Counted from the stretch's first letter, positions 37,810 to 47,228 are shown. The stretch: 61,687 nt of DNA from Thermoanaerobacterales bacterium UBA4877 (GCA_002399345.1 DHDL01000009.1:1-61687); one strand, 5' to 3'. The notes: generated by a model from the letters alone, not told the origin. Made by a program: numbers and translations.

Positions 37810-38766
37810 TTGAACGGGACTATAACGGATGTTCCGGGAATAAAGGTAGGACACTACAGTGATTATAAGGCATTAACCGGTTGCTCCGTAGTTATCGCAG
37901 AAGAAGGTGCTGTAGCCGGCGTTGATGTAAGGGGCTCATCACCTGGAACCAGAGAGACAGACCTCCTTCGCCCGACAAATATGGTACAAAAGATATATGG
38001 GATTTTACTTACAGGTGGTAGTGCTTTCGGACTTGATGCCACCGGAGGTGTTATGCAGTACCTGGAGGAAAAGCATATCGGTTTTGATACCGGAGGAGCA
38101 TTGGTGCCGATAGTACCTGCGGCCGTTATATATGACCTTGATATAGCTTTATCCAGTGTAAGGCCGGATAAAAAAATGGGATATATGGCCGCCAAAAATT
38201 CCTCCGATTGTAAGGTGGAACAGGGGTCTGTGGGAGCCGGAACAGGCGCCACCGTGGGTAAGATACATGGTATGGACTGGGCAATGAAGAGCGGTATCGG
38301 CAGTTATTCCATAGATCTTGGCAGCGATGTGTTTATAGGTGCCATGAGTGTTGTTAATGCTTTGGGAGACGTGTATGAAAATGGTAATATTATAGCAGGT
38401 GCCAGAGAGGAAGACGGATTTTTGGATACCTATGAATATTTAAAGAGCCAAAATTCGTATTCAAAACCCTTAGGTAAAAACACAACTTTAACTGTGGTTG
38501 CTACAAATGCATCTATGACCAAGGATGAAGCCAACAAGATGGCTCAGGTGGCACACGACGGTTATGCTCGGGCTATCAAACCCGTACATACGGTTTATGA
38601 TGGCGATTGTATTTTTGCGATGTCTACGGGTGACGTGAAATACGATGTAATGACCCTGTGCGAGGCTGCTGCCGAAGCAACTGAAAAGGCAATAATAAAT
38701 GCCGTAAAATCAACAGAGGGTGTAATGGGACTGCCATCATATACTGAGATATCAAAGAAAGGGTGA
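37810..38766 (+). CDS. P1-family (DmpA-like) aminopeptidase
   Basis: An autoprocessing N-terminal-nucleophile hydrolase of 318 residues. Typical motifs are [12 protein letters not shown] at the start, [19 protein letters not shown] near 75, the [13 protein letters not shown] loop near 142 and [18 protein letters not shown] near 225, which should hold the cleavage site before the Thr/Ser nucleophile. The family cleaves beta- or D-aminoacyl substrates; its natural substrate is unknown. Start TTG after GGGAGGGG. coaX follows after 4 bp. Confidence 0.9.
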   Translation: MNGTITDVPGIKVGHYSDYKALTGCSVVIAEEGAVAGVDVRGSSPGTRETDLLRPTNMVQKIYGILLTGGSAFGLDATGGVMQYLEEKHIGFDTGGALVPIVPAAVIYDLDIALSSVRPDKKMGYMAAKNSSDCKVEQGSVGAGTGATVGKIHGMDWAMKSGIGSYSIDLGSDVFIGAMSVVNALGDVYENGNIIAGAREEDGFLDTYEYLKSQNSYSKPLGKNTTLTVVATNASMTKDEANKMAQVAHDGYARAIKPVHTVYDGDCIFAMSTGDVKYDVMTLCEAAAEATEKAIINAVKSTEGVMGLPSYTEISKKG

Positions 38767-38770
38767 TTTT

Positions 38771-39547
38771 GTGCTGCTGGGATTCGACATAGGTAATACA
38801 AATATTGTAATGGGAATTTTTGATGGAAATAAGCTGATTCATTCATGGAGGTTTTCTACCGACAGGGATAAGTCTTCCGATGAATACGGACTTCTAATAA
38901 ATGATATGCTGGAATGGTCTGATATATCTTCAGGTTCTATTGACTCAGTTATTATATCTTCGGTTGTGCCCCCGGTGAATCATGCATTGTTCAGCATGTG
39001 TATTAAATATTTAAGGATACAGCCTATTATCATCGGACCGGGTATAAAGACCGGGCTTAATATAAAATATGATAATCCTAAGGAGCTAGGTGCCGATAGG
39101 ATAGTTGATGCTGTTGCTGCATACGATATTTATGGCGGGCCGGTGATTGTTATAGATTTTGGAACAGCTACGAATTTTAGCGCCATTACGGAAGATGCCG
39201 TATACTTGGGCGGTGCCATAGCTCCCGGTATTGGAATTTCCGCGGATGCATTGTTCCTGCGGACAGCAAAATTGCCTAAGATAGAACTGGAAAAGCCGGA
39301 TTTTGTGATAGCCAGGAATACGGTGACAGGTATGCAAGCCGGTATAATTTACGGGTATGCAGGCCTGACGGATTACATTGTAAGAAAGATGAAGAAAGAG
39401 CTAAAAAAGGATGCATTTGTTGTAGCCACAGGCGGCCTGGCCCGGTTGATATCCGATGAGTCCAAGGAAGTAAATGAAGTAGATAGCCTCCTTACCATGG
39501 AAGGTCTCAGAATAATATTTGAAAAAAATAAGGACCTTGCGAAATAA
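38771..39547 (+). CDS. coaX: Type III pantothenate kinase
   Basis: First step of coenzyme A synthesis. The 258-residue enzyme has the ASKHA-fold phosphate motifs [12 protein letters not shown] and [10 protein letters not shown], the [12 protein letters not shown] helix and [15 protein letters not shown]. Type III kinases need no feedback by CoA. GTG start with an overlap-free gap of 4 bp after the peptidase gene; a terminator follows. Confidence 0.96.
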   Translation: MLLGFDIGNTNIVMGIFDGNKLIHSWRFSTDRDKSSDEYGLLINDMLEWSDISSGSIDSVIISSVVPPVNHALFSMCIKYLRIQPIIIGPGIKTGLNIKYDNPKELGADRIVDAVAAYDIYGGPVIVIDFGTATNFSAITEDAVYLGGAIAPGIGISADALFLRTAKLPKIELEKPDFVIARNTVTGMQAGIIYGYAGLTDYIVRKMKKELKKDAFVVATGGLARLISDESKEVNEVDSLLTMEGLRIIFEKNKDLAK

Positions 39548-39571
39548 TAACTTTATAATTGCTGAATGTAT

Positions 39572-39613
39572 AAAGGAGCATTCTCACTGTTTAAATGAGA
39601 TGCTCCTTTTTTA
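39572..39613 (+). terminator. coaX terminator
   Basis: AAAGGAGCATTCTCA/TGAGATGCTCCTTT stem with a loop of 9 nt and six T. Confidence 0.9.
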
Positions 39614-39743
39614 GTTAAGTTATACGAAGTATTAATAGGCTTTTGTTTAGTAATTTACAGCACCAATGTTCATAGAAATATAAATAATGCACAAATATAC
39701 GTTTTGTTTAATATATATTTTTTGAAGAAATAGGGTGATAAAT

Positions 39744-40131
39744 ATGTCAAGCAAGGATTATGTGTGCAAAGATCCAAAAAAGCACTCAAACAGTCATTGG
39801 CGGAACTCATCAAAAAGAAAAGTATGTTGTCTATCACGGTATCAGATATCGTAGAAAATGCAGTTACAGCCGAGGAGCATTTTATTCCCACTATAATAGC
39901 AAAGAAGATTTTTTGATGAGTATTATTGATGAAGAGATTCTAAAATATATTGATATTGTTCATGACTCCATAAAAGACGTGCATGCTAAGGACTCAGCCA
40001 ATTGGGTTTATAATGTTACTTTAAATCTGTTTGAGCACTATACGATAATAAGGAAAAGCATATATAATGTTAATAATATACGATTATCACTAATAAAAAC
40101 CTGTTGTTTTTACAATAATAACACAGGGTGA
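39744..40131 (+). pseudogene. TetR-family regulator, broken by two frameshifts
   Basis: The N-terminal helix-turn-helix of a TetR regulator is readable only by changing frame twice. MSSKDY is in the first frame from 39744; QRSKKALKQSLAELIKKKSMLSITVSDIVENA is in the next (about 39767-39862). SRGAFYSHYNSKEDFLMSIIDEEI is in the third, from about 39868. The C-terminal ligand domain also stops early (about 128 residues in all against about 190). It has a ribosome site (AGGGTGAT). The genes that follow may once have been its targets. Confidence 0.85.
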
Positions 40132-40138
40132 TTATAAT

Positions 40139-40582
40139 ATGAAGATCAAAGATGGGGAGCAGGAAAATCTACGTCTGTATATGAAAAGAGCAATGGAACA
40201 TGAAAATGCAATGATTGTAAGAACGAAAACATTCAAGAAATATATTAAAGATAAAAAGCTGGTAGGATTATTGAATCAATGTCAAAAAGTCGCAGAAAAT
40301 CACCTCGTGATTTTAAAAAAGTATTGGGACGAGCTTAAAATCGAGGTTGTTACTAAAGCAAATATGAGTGTTGATACATTGGATCAGTTAGAGGAAACAC
40401 AGAAACAGCTTAGGAAAAATGAGGCTTTCTATAATGAAGCAATTCTCGATGTTTTAAATCCTTTAATACGAGATATGTTAACGGATTTTATTGAGGATGA
40501 CTTAAAATTATATTTCAGTATCCGGGAAGAGGTCATAAAGATAAAAAATAAACCGCAGGCTCCCACTCTGGGGATTAAGTAA
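40139..40582 (+). CDS. Helical protein of unknown function (147 aa)
   Basis: A soluble, predicted all-helical protein: MKRAMEHENAMIVRTKTFKKYIKDKKLVGLLNQCQKVAENHLVILKKYW suggests a four-helix bundle, perhaps ferritin-like, given the EHEN and EN-HL spacing, but I cannot assign a family. Start ATG 40139 lies 8 bp after the stop of the TetR remnant. The next gene follows after 5 bp, so it belongs to an operon with the membrane protein at 40588. Confidence 0.7.
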   Translation: MKIKDGEQENLRLYMKRAMEHENAMIVRTKTFKKYIKDKKLVGLLNQCQKVAENHLVILKKYWDELKIEVVTKANMSVDTLDQLEETQKQLRKNEAFYNEAILDVLNPLIRDMLTDFIEDDLKLYFSIREEVIKIKNKPQAPTLGIK

Positions 40583-40587
40583 AATAA

Positions 40588-41022
40588 ATGCCGTGGTTTT
40601 TTCCTTTTTTATTAAGTTGGCTTCTGTTTGCTGTGTTTTTAGACTGTAACAGACTGAAAGAAACGTTACCTTTTGGCTTTATTACAATGGCTATGGAATT
40701 GTTGGTAGACATTTCGGCTGTCAAGCTTGGACTGTATGATATTGATCTTCAGGTGGTAAATTTTTTCGGCGTATCTTTATTTTTTACAATAGGCCCTGCG
40801 TTTACTTTGGGTATATTATATGTTCAAAACATACCAAAAAATAAATTGATGATAGTAATAAATACAGTTGTCTGGGCACTTATGTTTATGGCGGAAGAAG
40901 TTTTATGGGTAAGGGAAGGGGCAATTGTGTACATTAACTGGAGTCATATAAAAAGTTTGTGTGTTGATATTGGTGCCTTTACTTTATTGGCTGTCTTATA
41001 TTATAAAAAGAGGGCTGCGTGA
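40588..41022 (+). CDS. Small integral membrane protein (CBO0543-like)
   Basis: A 144-residue protein with about four membrane segments: residues 3-18, about 29-45, 58-78 and 86-102, with a further hydrophobic end. The pattern DCNRLKETLPFGFITMAMELLVDISAVKLGLYDID resembles the CBO0543 family of clostridial membrane proteins of unknown function; this is a resemblance by eye. It has no clear ribosome site, so it may be coupled to the upstream gene. Confidence 0.65.
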   Translation: MPWFFPFLLSWLLFAVFLDCNRLKETLPFGFITMAMELLVDISAVKLGLYDIDLQVVNFFGVSLFFTIGPAFTLGILYVQNIPKNKLMIVINTVVWALMFMAEEVLWVREGAIVYINWSHIKSLCVDIGAFTLLAVLYYKKRAA

Positions 41023-41033
41023 GGTGGGTTTTT

Positions 41034-41114
41034 ATGTTTTATTTTAGATCGCTAGCGGTCTTTACTGTCATTTATCTATGGCTTAAGTTTTTAAAAAGAT
41101 TTGGAGGAAATTGA
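41034..41114 (+). CDS. Possible 26-residue membrane peptide
   Basis: ATG at 41034 follows GAGGTGG at a good distance and opens 26 codons. The peptide has one hydrophobic segment (SLAVFTVIYLWL) and a basic tail (KFLKRFGGN). Its stop lies 2 bp before the start of the next gene, an arrangement that could couple translation. It may be only a leader; too short for proof. Confidence 0.3.
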   Translation: MFYFRSLAVFTVIYLWLKFLKRFGGN

Positions 41115-41116
41115 AA

Positions 41117-42202
41117 TTGAAGGTGGCTATTATAGGCGCAGGTTTATCAGGCCTGACATGTGCCTTGGAACTTGAGAAAAACGGTATACAGCCTGATATC
41201 TTTGAAAAGAAATTTATGATCGGCGAGGTGTTTGATCATTGCGGGGCACTTCTAGAAGTGGTGTCGCGGCCGGCCGGGGATCCGCTAGAGTATCTTAAGA
41301 ATAATTTTGGGCTTGACATAAAACCTATACGGCCTATTAATTCAATCTATATGCATGGTCCCAATGCCAATGTGAAGCTTAAGAAAAAATACTTAGGTTA
41401 TTTTTTGAGCAGGGGAGAGGATAAATCCAGCGTAGAAAACCAGTTATACAGCGATTTGATGGGGAAAGTCAAATTTGATACGGCCGTTGATTATAGGGAT
41501 GTCATGAAAGATTATGATTATGTGATAATAGCTACCGGTGATAATAGTGTGAGTAAAGCTGTGGGCTGCTGGCAGGAGCTTGTTGATATTTGGTTATACG
41601 GATGTGAGGTTATAGGAACCTTTGATCCGTCATGCCTTCAAATGTGGATGGATACAAGATACTCCAAGAGCGGATATGCCTATCTTACACCTTACAGCAA
41701 TAAGAGAGCCACCTTGGCATTGGCGGTTCCTTATATTGGGAATGATGAGATAGATTATTATTGGGATAAATTCCGGGAAATAGTGAAGCTGCCTTATTCA
41801 ATTGTTAAAACATTTAAATGTGAACACATAAGCGGGTTCGTTAAGCCAATGATATATAAAAACATGTTTTTTGTAGGTAATGCGGCCGGCGGCCTTGATT
41901 CTTTTCTCGGTTTTGGACAGGAGTTTGCTTTGATTAGCGGAATATATGCGGCTAGAGCTATATGCAAAGGTGAGGATTATGAAAACAATATGAAAGGCCT
42001 TGTTAACAAAGATCTGAACTTGCTGGAGCTTAGAAAGGCTTTGGACAAATTAGATAATAAGAATATAGATCTGCTTATGAAGGCCTTGGGCTTCCCATTT
42101 TTCCGGCGCTTGGTTTACAGTACTGATTTAAACGTTGTAAAAAACGGTTCCTTTTTGGTAAAAGAATTATTTAATCGTTTCAAGTTAAATTACAGGAGGT
42201 AG
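41117..42202 (+). CDS. FAD-dependent oxidoreductase, geranylgeranyl-reductase-like (copy 1)
   Basis: A 361-residue flavoprotein with the dinucleotide motif VAIIGAGLSGLTCALELEKNG at the start, the second FAD motif near residue 139 (YDYVIIATGD) and GNAAGGLDSFLGFGQEFALISG near 258. This is the FAD-ribityl segment of the geranylgeranyl reductase/halogenase group. A TTG at 41111 is too near the GGAGG site; TTG at 41117 fits. The next gene is a paralogue, so the pair arose by tandem duplication. Substrate unknown. Confidence 0.85.
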   Translation: MKVAIIGAGLSGLTCALELEKNGIQPDIFEKKFMIGEVFDHCGALLEVVSRPAGDPLEYLKNNFGLDIKPIRPINSIYMHGPNANVKLKKKYLGYFLSRGEDKSSVENQLYSDLMGKVKFDTAVDYRDVMKDYDYVIIATGDNSVSKAVGCWQELVDIWLYGCEVIGTFDPSCLQMWMDTRYSKSGYAYLTPYSNKRATLALAVPYIGNDEIDYYWDKFREIVKLPYSIVKTFKCEHISGFVKPMIYKNMFFVGNAAGGLDSFLGFGQEFALISGIYAARAICKGEDYENNMKGLVNKDLNLLELRKALDKLDNKNIDLLMKALGFPFFRRLVYSTDLNVVKNGSFLVKELFNRFKLNYRR

Positions 42203-42205
42203 TTT

Positions 42206-43270
42206 ATGAATGTAGCCATTATAGGAGCAGGCGTGGCCGGCCTGGCCTGTGCAAAAGAACTTAACAGATTTGGTATTATCCCTACAATATATGAGAAACG
42301 AGACAAAAAAGACCTTCCATATATGTGTAGTATGGCTGCTTTGAATATTTATTACAATAATATGGACGTATTAAGTATTTTAAGAAGGAGATATAATATA
42401 GGTATTAATCCACTGGGGGCCATACGGCACATTGAAATATTTTCTCCACATAAGAAAGCAGCTATAGGAGGGAATCTAGGCTATTATTTTTTGCGCGGAG
42501 CATCAGAGACATCAGTGATAAATCAGCTAGCACAAGGGATAAAAGCTAAGGTAAACTATAATATGAATGTGGACGTTGGAAAGATTAAAAACCGCTACGA
42601 TTATGTAGTTATTGCTACAGGAGACGCGTCTGTATCTAAACAGATGAATCTTTGGGAAGATATTGCCAATACTTGGGCAATAGGCTCGGCTGTTATGGGT
42701 AATATGTCTGACGATACCCTTAGCGTACGGTGCGAAAGTTTTGATAAAGGATTTGGTTATATCTGCCGCATACCTATAGATAAAAGAAAATCCTCTGTAT
42801 TTTTAACAATACCGAATATGAAGGATAGTGATCTTGAATATTATCGCCGATGGCTTTTATTTAATAAAGAAAAGGACTGCGATATTTTATATAACTTTGA
42901 GCAAAAAGTAAACGTGGGAAAATTAAAGGTACATAGTTTTGATAACATATTAATTACAGGTAACTCGGGAGGTTTTTTAGATCCGTTTCTAGGTTTCGGA
43001 TTTTATAATGCCGCCGCAACTGGAACGTTAGCTGCCAGGGCAATAGCAGGAAAATTAAACTATGAAAAAGCAATAACGCCATTTAAAGAACAGCAAAGTG
43101 ATCTGCTCACCTTACGAAAGACATTTGATGGATATAAAAATAACGATATCGATAAGTTGGTTGCGGTTTTAGGTACTTACCCGGTTAAGCGCTTGATTTA
43201 TGGTAAACATCTCAATGAGGTTAAGTTATCTTCTCTGCTTATAAGGTTTTTTAATGACGGAAACAATTAA
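42206..43270 (+). CDS. FAD-dependent oxidoreductase, paralogue (copy 2)
   Basis: A 354-residue paralogue of the gene before it. The FAD motifs align (VAIIGAGVAGLACAKELNRFG; YDYVVIATGDASVSKQM; GNSGGFLDPFLGFGFYNAAATG), but overall divergence is high, so the duplication is old. Start ATG after AGGAGG. The last 45 bp overlap the end of the convergent permease gene on the other strand, which is uncommon. Confidence 0.85.
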   Translation: MNVAIIGAGVAGLACAKELNRFGIIPTIYEKRDKKDLPYMCSMAALNIYYNNMDVLSILRRRYNIGINPLGAIRHIEIFSPHKKAAIGGNLGYYFLRGASETSVINQLAQGIKAKVNYNMNVDVGKIKNRYDYVVIATGDASVSKQMNLWEDIANTWAIGSAVMGNMSDDTLSVRCESFDKGFGYICRIPIDKRKSSVFLTIPNMKDSDLEYYRRWLLFNKEKDCDILYNFEQKVNVGKLKVHSFDNILITGNSGGFLDPFLGFGFYNAAATGTLAARAIAGKLNYEKAITPFKEQQSDLLTLRKTFDGYKNNDIDKLVAVLGTYPVKRLIYGKHLNEVKLSSLLIRFFNDGNN

Positions 43271-44317
43271 AAAGATTAAGGGCAACAATACTTCCTGTGT
43301 CAAGAAAAAAAAGGGAAGTATTTTTTCTAAAAAAATTACCACTTCAGTGACATTTTCAAATGAAAGTACAGACAAGGGTATGGTTATACCTGCCAGGGGT
43401 ATTAAAAATGCTTTGTATGACTTGACATTCAAGACATATTTTAATGTGAGAGCAGCAAGGTAGAAGTATAATGCTAGTTTTATAAATATACCTCCTACCC
43501 ATATTGACATTATTATTGCATCCAGTCTTTGTATGAAGTTGGCCAAATCGATAACCTGTACCATTTCTAACGTAGGTATCATAAGATCTGCAGTAAACTC
43601 AGCGCCAAATATTGCAATAACCAGTGCCCCTAGTAAAAATGATACCCCCAGTAGAGTTATTGTTATCATCATACCTCTTTTTGCTTTGTCTTTATTATTT
43701 ATGAATGGATACAAGTACAGTATTATAGAGCATTCGCCCATACAGGAATAAACAGTAAGTGTACCAAGTGAAGGAGGCTTTATTCCATTTTCTAATACCG
43801 GAAGAAAGTTATCGAACTTCATATATCTGCTCGTAAATAAGGTTACAATTAAAAGGAGGAGTATACCAATCGGGAACAGAGTTTCATTAGTTCTGGCAAT
43901 CACCTCTATATCCTCGAAGGCGGCATAAATGGATACTATCGATATGGCAGCGATTAATACAACTATAGGTGTAAGAGGAAGAAAGGCCACAGACATAAGC
44001 GCACCGAATTCTCTGCTTATTAAAGCATTATTATATATGAAAAAGAAGGTATATAATATACCTAAAAACTTGCCTATAGGCTGCCCAAATATTTTAGGAA
44101 GATATTCGGGCAGTGTCTCATTGGGAAATTTAGATGCTAATGATAGCCATATAAAGCTAGAGAATATTGTAATAATGGTTGCAATTATTACGGATATCCA
44201 TCCGTCCCGCCCGGCCTGTCTTGCAATAATTGCCGGTATAAAAATATCGGTGGTAGATATCACAAAAATTATCAGCAGAAATATAGTTTGGGATACGGAG
44301 ATCCTTTTTTTAGCCAT
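43226..44317 (-). CDS. GerAB-type spore germination permease
   Basis: A membrane protein of 363 residues with about ten hydrophobic segments, of the GerAB/endospore-germination permease family (APC superfamily), the nutrient-binding B subunit of germinant receptors. The start ISVSQTIFLLIIFVISTTDIFIPAI and the motif NETLPEYLPKIFGQPIGKFLGILY are characteristic. The gerAA and gerAC partners are not next to it, so it is an orphan B subunit. A GTG at 44326 is in frame; the ATG at 44317 follows GGGTG and is preferred. Confidence 0.88.
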   Translation of the reverse strand: MAKKRISVSQTIFLLIIFVISTTDIFIPAIIARQAGRDGWISVIIATIITIFSSFIWLSLASKFPNETLPEYLPKIFGQPIGKFLGILYTFFFIYNNALISREFGALMSVAFLPLTPIVVLIAAISIVSIYAAFEDIEVIARTNETLFPIGILLLLIVTLFTSRYMKFDNFLPVLENGIKPPSLGTLTVYSCMGECSIILYLYPFINNKDKAKRGMMITITLLGVSFLLGALVIAIFGAEFTADLMIPTLEMVQVIDLANFIQRLDAIIMSIWVGGIFIKLALYFYLAALTLKYVLNVKSYKAFLIPLAGITIPLSVLSFENVTEVVIFLEKILPFFFLTQEVLLPLIFLIVSVIKKPYKQRR

Positions 44318-44372
44318 ATTATTCACCCATGTTATATACTTTTCATAATAAGGTATAAATATTCTATGTAAG

Positions 44373-44402
44373 TTATTAACAGTTTACACAGATTTATCCA
44401 CA
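44373..44402 (+). promoter_or_regulatory. DnaA-box-like cluster upstream of ftsE
   Basis: A perfect DnaA box TTATCCACA at 44394-44402 and a near match TTATTAACA at 44373-44381 lie between the divergent permease and ftsE genes. Two boxes are too few for an origin; DnaA control of the ftsEX operon is only a possibility. Confidence 0.4.
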
Positions 44403-44509
44403 GAGCTATTACCATCAATTACCAACATATTTTTTAGTATTTGAAGAAGGATTTTGATAAAAAGAGGAGAATTAAGTATATATGTAATTATGCCATTTGG
44501 AGGTTTATT

Positions 44510-45199
44510 ATGATTGAATTTAAAAACATATCGAAAAAGTATTCTGCAAATATTATTGCACTTAATGATATAAATTTTCTTATTAAAAAGGGTGAGTTTG
44601 CGTTTCTGGTAGGTCCAAGCGGTGCGGGTAAGTCGACAATTTTAAAACTTATTTTAAAAGAAGAAAATCCATCGGAAGGTAGTATAATAGTAAATGATTA
44701 TGATGTAGTAAATATGAAACCTGCAGCTATTCCTTATTATAGAAGACGGATAGGTATGGTTTTTCAGGATTATAAGTTGCTGCCTGATAAAACGGTATAT
44801 GATAATGTGGCTTTTGCATTGATTGTTACAGGAGCGCATGACAATGTAATAAGGAAGAGAGTACCTATGGTTTTATCATTAGTCGGTTTATCTGACAAAG
44901 CTTATAGATATCCGAGGGAACTGTCCGGCGGTGAGCAGCAGAGAACTGCCATAGCCAGGGCACTTGTGAACAAGCCGACTATTTTTATAGCCGATGAACC
45001 GACAGGAAATTTAGACCCTGATACCGCATGGGGTATTATTGATTTAATCAGTGAGATAAATAGAAGAGGGACAACAGTATTGGTAGCCACCCATGCCAAA
45101 GATATAGTAACAGGCATGAGAAAACGTGTTATATCTATTGACAAAGGCAATGTTATAAGGGATCAGACAAGGGGTGTATACAGTAATGTCATTAAATAA
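44510..45199 (+). CDS. ftsE: Cell-division ABC transporter ATPase FtsE
   Basis: A 229-residue ABC ATPase: Walker A GPSGAGKST near 36, signature LSGGEQQR near 138, Walker B IFIADEPTGNLD, then H-loop THAKD. FtsE and FtsX pass signals across the membrane to peptidoglycan hydrolases. The frame is open upstream to 44441, but the ATG at 44510 has TTGGAGG and gives the canonical MIEFKNISKKY start. ftsX overlaps it by 14 bp. Confidence 0.96.
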   Translation: MIEFKNISKKYSANIIALNDINFLIKKGEFAFLVGPSGAGKSTILKLILKEENPSEGSIIVNDYDVVNMKPAAIPYYRRRIGMVFQDYKLLPDKTVYDNVAFALIVTGAHDNVIRKRVPMVLSLVGLSDKAYRYPRELSGGEQQRTAIARALVNKPTIFIADEPTGNLDPDTAWGIIDLISEINRRGTTVLVATHAKDIVTGMRKRVISIDKGNVIRDQTRGVYSNVIK

Positions 45200-46073
45200 C
45201 ATCGAGTATTACTTTAAAGAGGGTTTTTATAACCTCAGGCATAATAAAGTGATGGCAATAGCGTCGATAACCTCTGTTATAGCAGCTTTGTTTATGCTTG
45301 GCATTTTTTTTGCATTGATATTAAATGTTGACAATATCGCTTCTCAGGTTGAGTCACAGCTTGAGATAAGGGTATTTTTAAAAGAAGGTTTAAGTGATGA
45401 AAAGGTAGGCATGTTAAAAAGCAAGATAAAAACACTGCCGGGAATTAAGGATATAAAATATGAATCCAAGGGAACGGCATTGAATAAATTTAAAAAGCAG
45501 TTGGGTGAAAAAAAGGAACTTTTGATGGGACTTGAGAGTGATAATCCAATGCCGGCTTCTTTTATTGTTAATACTGCTTCACCAGAAAATATGGGGGGTG
45601 TTGTAAATAAGATTAAAGAAATGGATGGGATTGATCAGGTAAAGTACGGTAAGAATGTTGTAGACAAGATTCTAAATATCACATATGTTGTACGTATAAT
45701 AAGCATGGTTCTTATAGCCGTACTTAGTATTGTATCAGTGGTGATTATTTATAATACTATTCGTTCAGCCGTTTATGCCCGTCATAACGAAATTACTATA
45801 ATGCGTTATGTCGGAGCAACAGATTGGTTTATAAGATGGCCTTTTATAATTGAGGGAGCTATAATGGGGCTTATCGGTACTGTGGGGGCTTTACTAATTC
45901 TGAGAATTGGTTATTCTTATGCGGCAAAATATATGGCGGGAAGTTTGATCATGTTTGGCCTCTTGCCTGTCGGGACGATTATAGGCAATGTCTTTCCAAT
46001 ACTTTTTGCAATAGGCTTGGTTATTGGGACGATGGGGAGCACACTTTCAATACGCAAATTTCTTAAAGCATAA
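45186..46073 (+). CDS. ftsX: Cell-division permease FtsX
   Basis: A 295-residue membrane protein with four transmembrane segments (about 22-44, 170-195, 218-240, 262-285) and a large extracytoplasmic loop (about 50-165) that contacts the hydrolase or its activator. The end has the FtsX motif with RHNEITIMRYVGATDWFIRWPFIIEG. A GTG at 45174 is in frame; the ATG at 45186 is the better start. The murein hydrolase activator that follows is a likely partner. Confidence 0.95.
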   Translation: MSLNNIEYYFKEGFYNLRHNKVMAIASITSVIAALFMLGIFFALILNVDNIASQVESQLEIRVFLKEGLSDEKVGMLKSKIKTLPGIKDIKYESKGTALNKFKKQLGEKKELLMGLESDNPMPASFIVNTASPENMGGVVNKIKEMDGIDQVKYGKNVVDKILNITYVVRIISMVLIAVLSIVSVVIIYNTIRSAVYARHNEITIMRYVGATDWFIRWPFIIEGAIMGLIGTVGALLILRIGYSYAAKYMAGSLIMFGLLPVGTIIGNVFPILFAIGLVIGTMGSTLSIRKFLKA

Positions 46074-46091
46074 TATAGGGGGTTATACAGT

Positions 46092-47228
46092 ATGGAGTAC
46101 AAAAGACTAATATCGGCGTTTACAGTTACGGCAGTCTCAGTCACGCTTTTTATGGGGTCAGCCAGCGCCGATACACTGAACAATTATGAAAAACGAAAGC
46201 AATCGGTTGATAGTAAAATCAAAGAGACAAGGACCCAAATAACTACCGTAGATAATCAGAAGAAAAAGTATCTTCAAGATTTAAACAATATAAATTCTAA
46301 AATAAATGATACCAACTCTCAGCTGCAAAATTTGCAATCTGAGCTTAACAAAATACAAGAGAATTGTAACAAATCGCAAGAGGAACTTAATCATGCACAA
46401 AACTCACTTAACAAAGAGGATGGTTTGTATAAAGAGAGACTGAAGGCTATGTACATAAATGGGCCGACAGGTTACATAGAGGTACTTTTAGACTCCAGCA
46501 GTTTCAGTGATTTTATTTCACGTTTGGATATGATACAGAGGGTTGTCAAGTATGATGAAGACCTTCTTAAAGAAATGAAGTCTAAAAGGGATAGTATTGA
46601 ATCGGAAAAACGCAGTCTTTTATCTCAAAAGGCTGAGCTTTTATCCACTAAAAATCAAATTGATGTGAGAAAACGGGATTTAAAAAATCAGGAAACAGAC
46701 AGAAGTCTGCTTGTGAGCAGACTCAGTACACAAAAAAATGAGCTTAAAGCTGACCTTGAAAAGCAGGAGAGAGAGTCGGCCGAGATAGGTAATATAATAA
46801 AGAAGTCACAGGTACATTCAAAACTGACGTATACCGGCGGCGCAATGGGTTGGCCGGCTCCAGACTATGTTAGAATTTCCAGCCCGTACGGTTGGAGGTT
46901 TCATCCGGTACTCAACAGGAGAAAATTACATACGGGCGTAGATTTGGCTTCACCCAGCGGAAGCAGAGTTTTAGCGGCTGCGGATGGAGAGGTAATATTT
47001 GCAGGTTCATATGGGGGTTATGGCAACGCTGTGATAATTGATCACGGCAGCGGTCTTTCCACACTTTACGGTCATAATTCAAGTCTCATGGTAGGGGTTG
47101 GAGAAAAGGTAAAAAGAGGACAACAGATAGCGAGGGTCGGAAGCACCGGTCTTGCTACAGGTCCCCATGTACATTTTGAGGTGAGAAAGAGTGGTTCACC
47201 GGTAGATCCGATGCCGTATTTGAAATAG
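46092..47228 (+). CDS. Murein hydrolase activator / M23 peptidase (EnvC-like)
   Basis: A secreted 378-residue protein. A signal peptide ends near ASA-DT (residue 27), a long coiled coil spans about 30-250 (KIKETRTQITTVDNQKKKYL), and the C-terminal LytM/M23 domain has zinc-type residues in HTGVDLASP and HVHFEV. In other bacteria FtsX binds such coiled-coil hydrolases or activators. The position directly after ftsX supports that role here. A terminator follows. Confidence 0.93.
   Translation: MEYKRLISAFTVTAVSVTLFMGSASADTLNNYEKRKQSVDSKIKETRTQITTVDNQKKKYLQDLNNINSKINDTNSQLQNLQSELNKIQENCNKSQEELNHAQNSLNKEDGLYKERLKAMYINGPTGYIEVLLDSSSFSDFISRLDMIQRVVKYDEDLLKEMKSKRDSIESEKRSLLSQKAELLSTKNQIDVRKRDLKNQETDRSLLVSRLSTQKNELKADLEKQERESAEIGNIIKKSQVHSKLTYTGGAMGWPAPDYVRISSPYGWRFHPVLNRRKLHTGVDLASPSGSRVLAAADGEVIFAGSYGGYGNAVIIDHGSGLSTLYGHNSSLMVGVGEKVKRGQQIARVGSTGLATGPHVHFEVRKSGSPVDPMPYLK

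Noticed and set aside
44341..44509. Possible replication origin, from DnaA boxes
   Set aside because: Only one perfect and one near box; no dnaA/dnaN nearby and no unwinding element.
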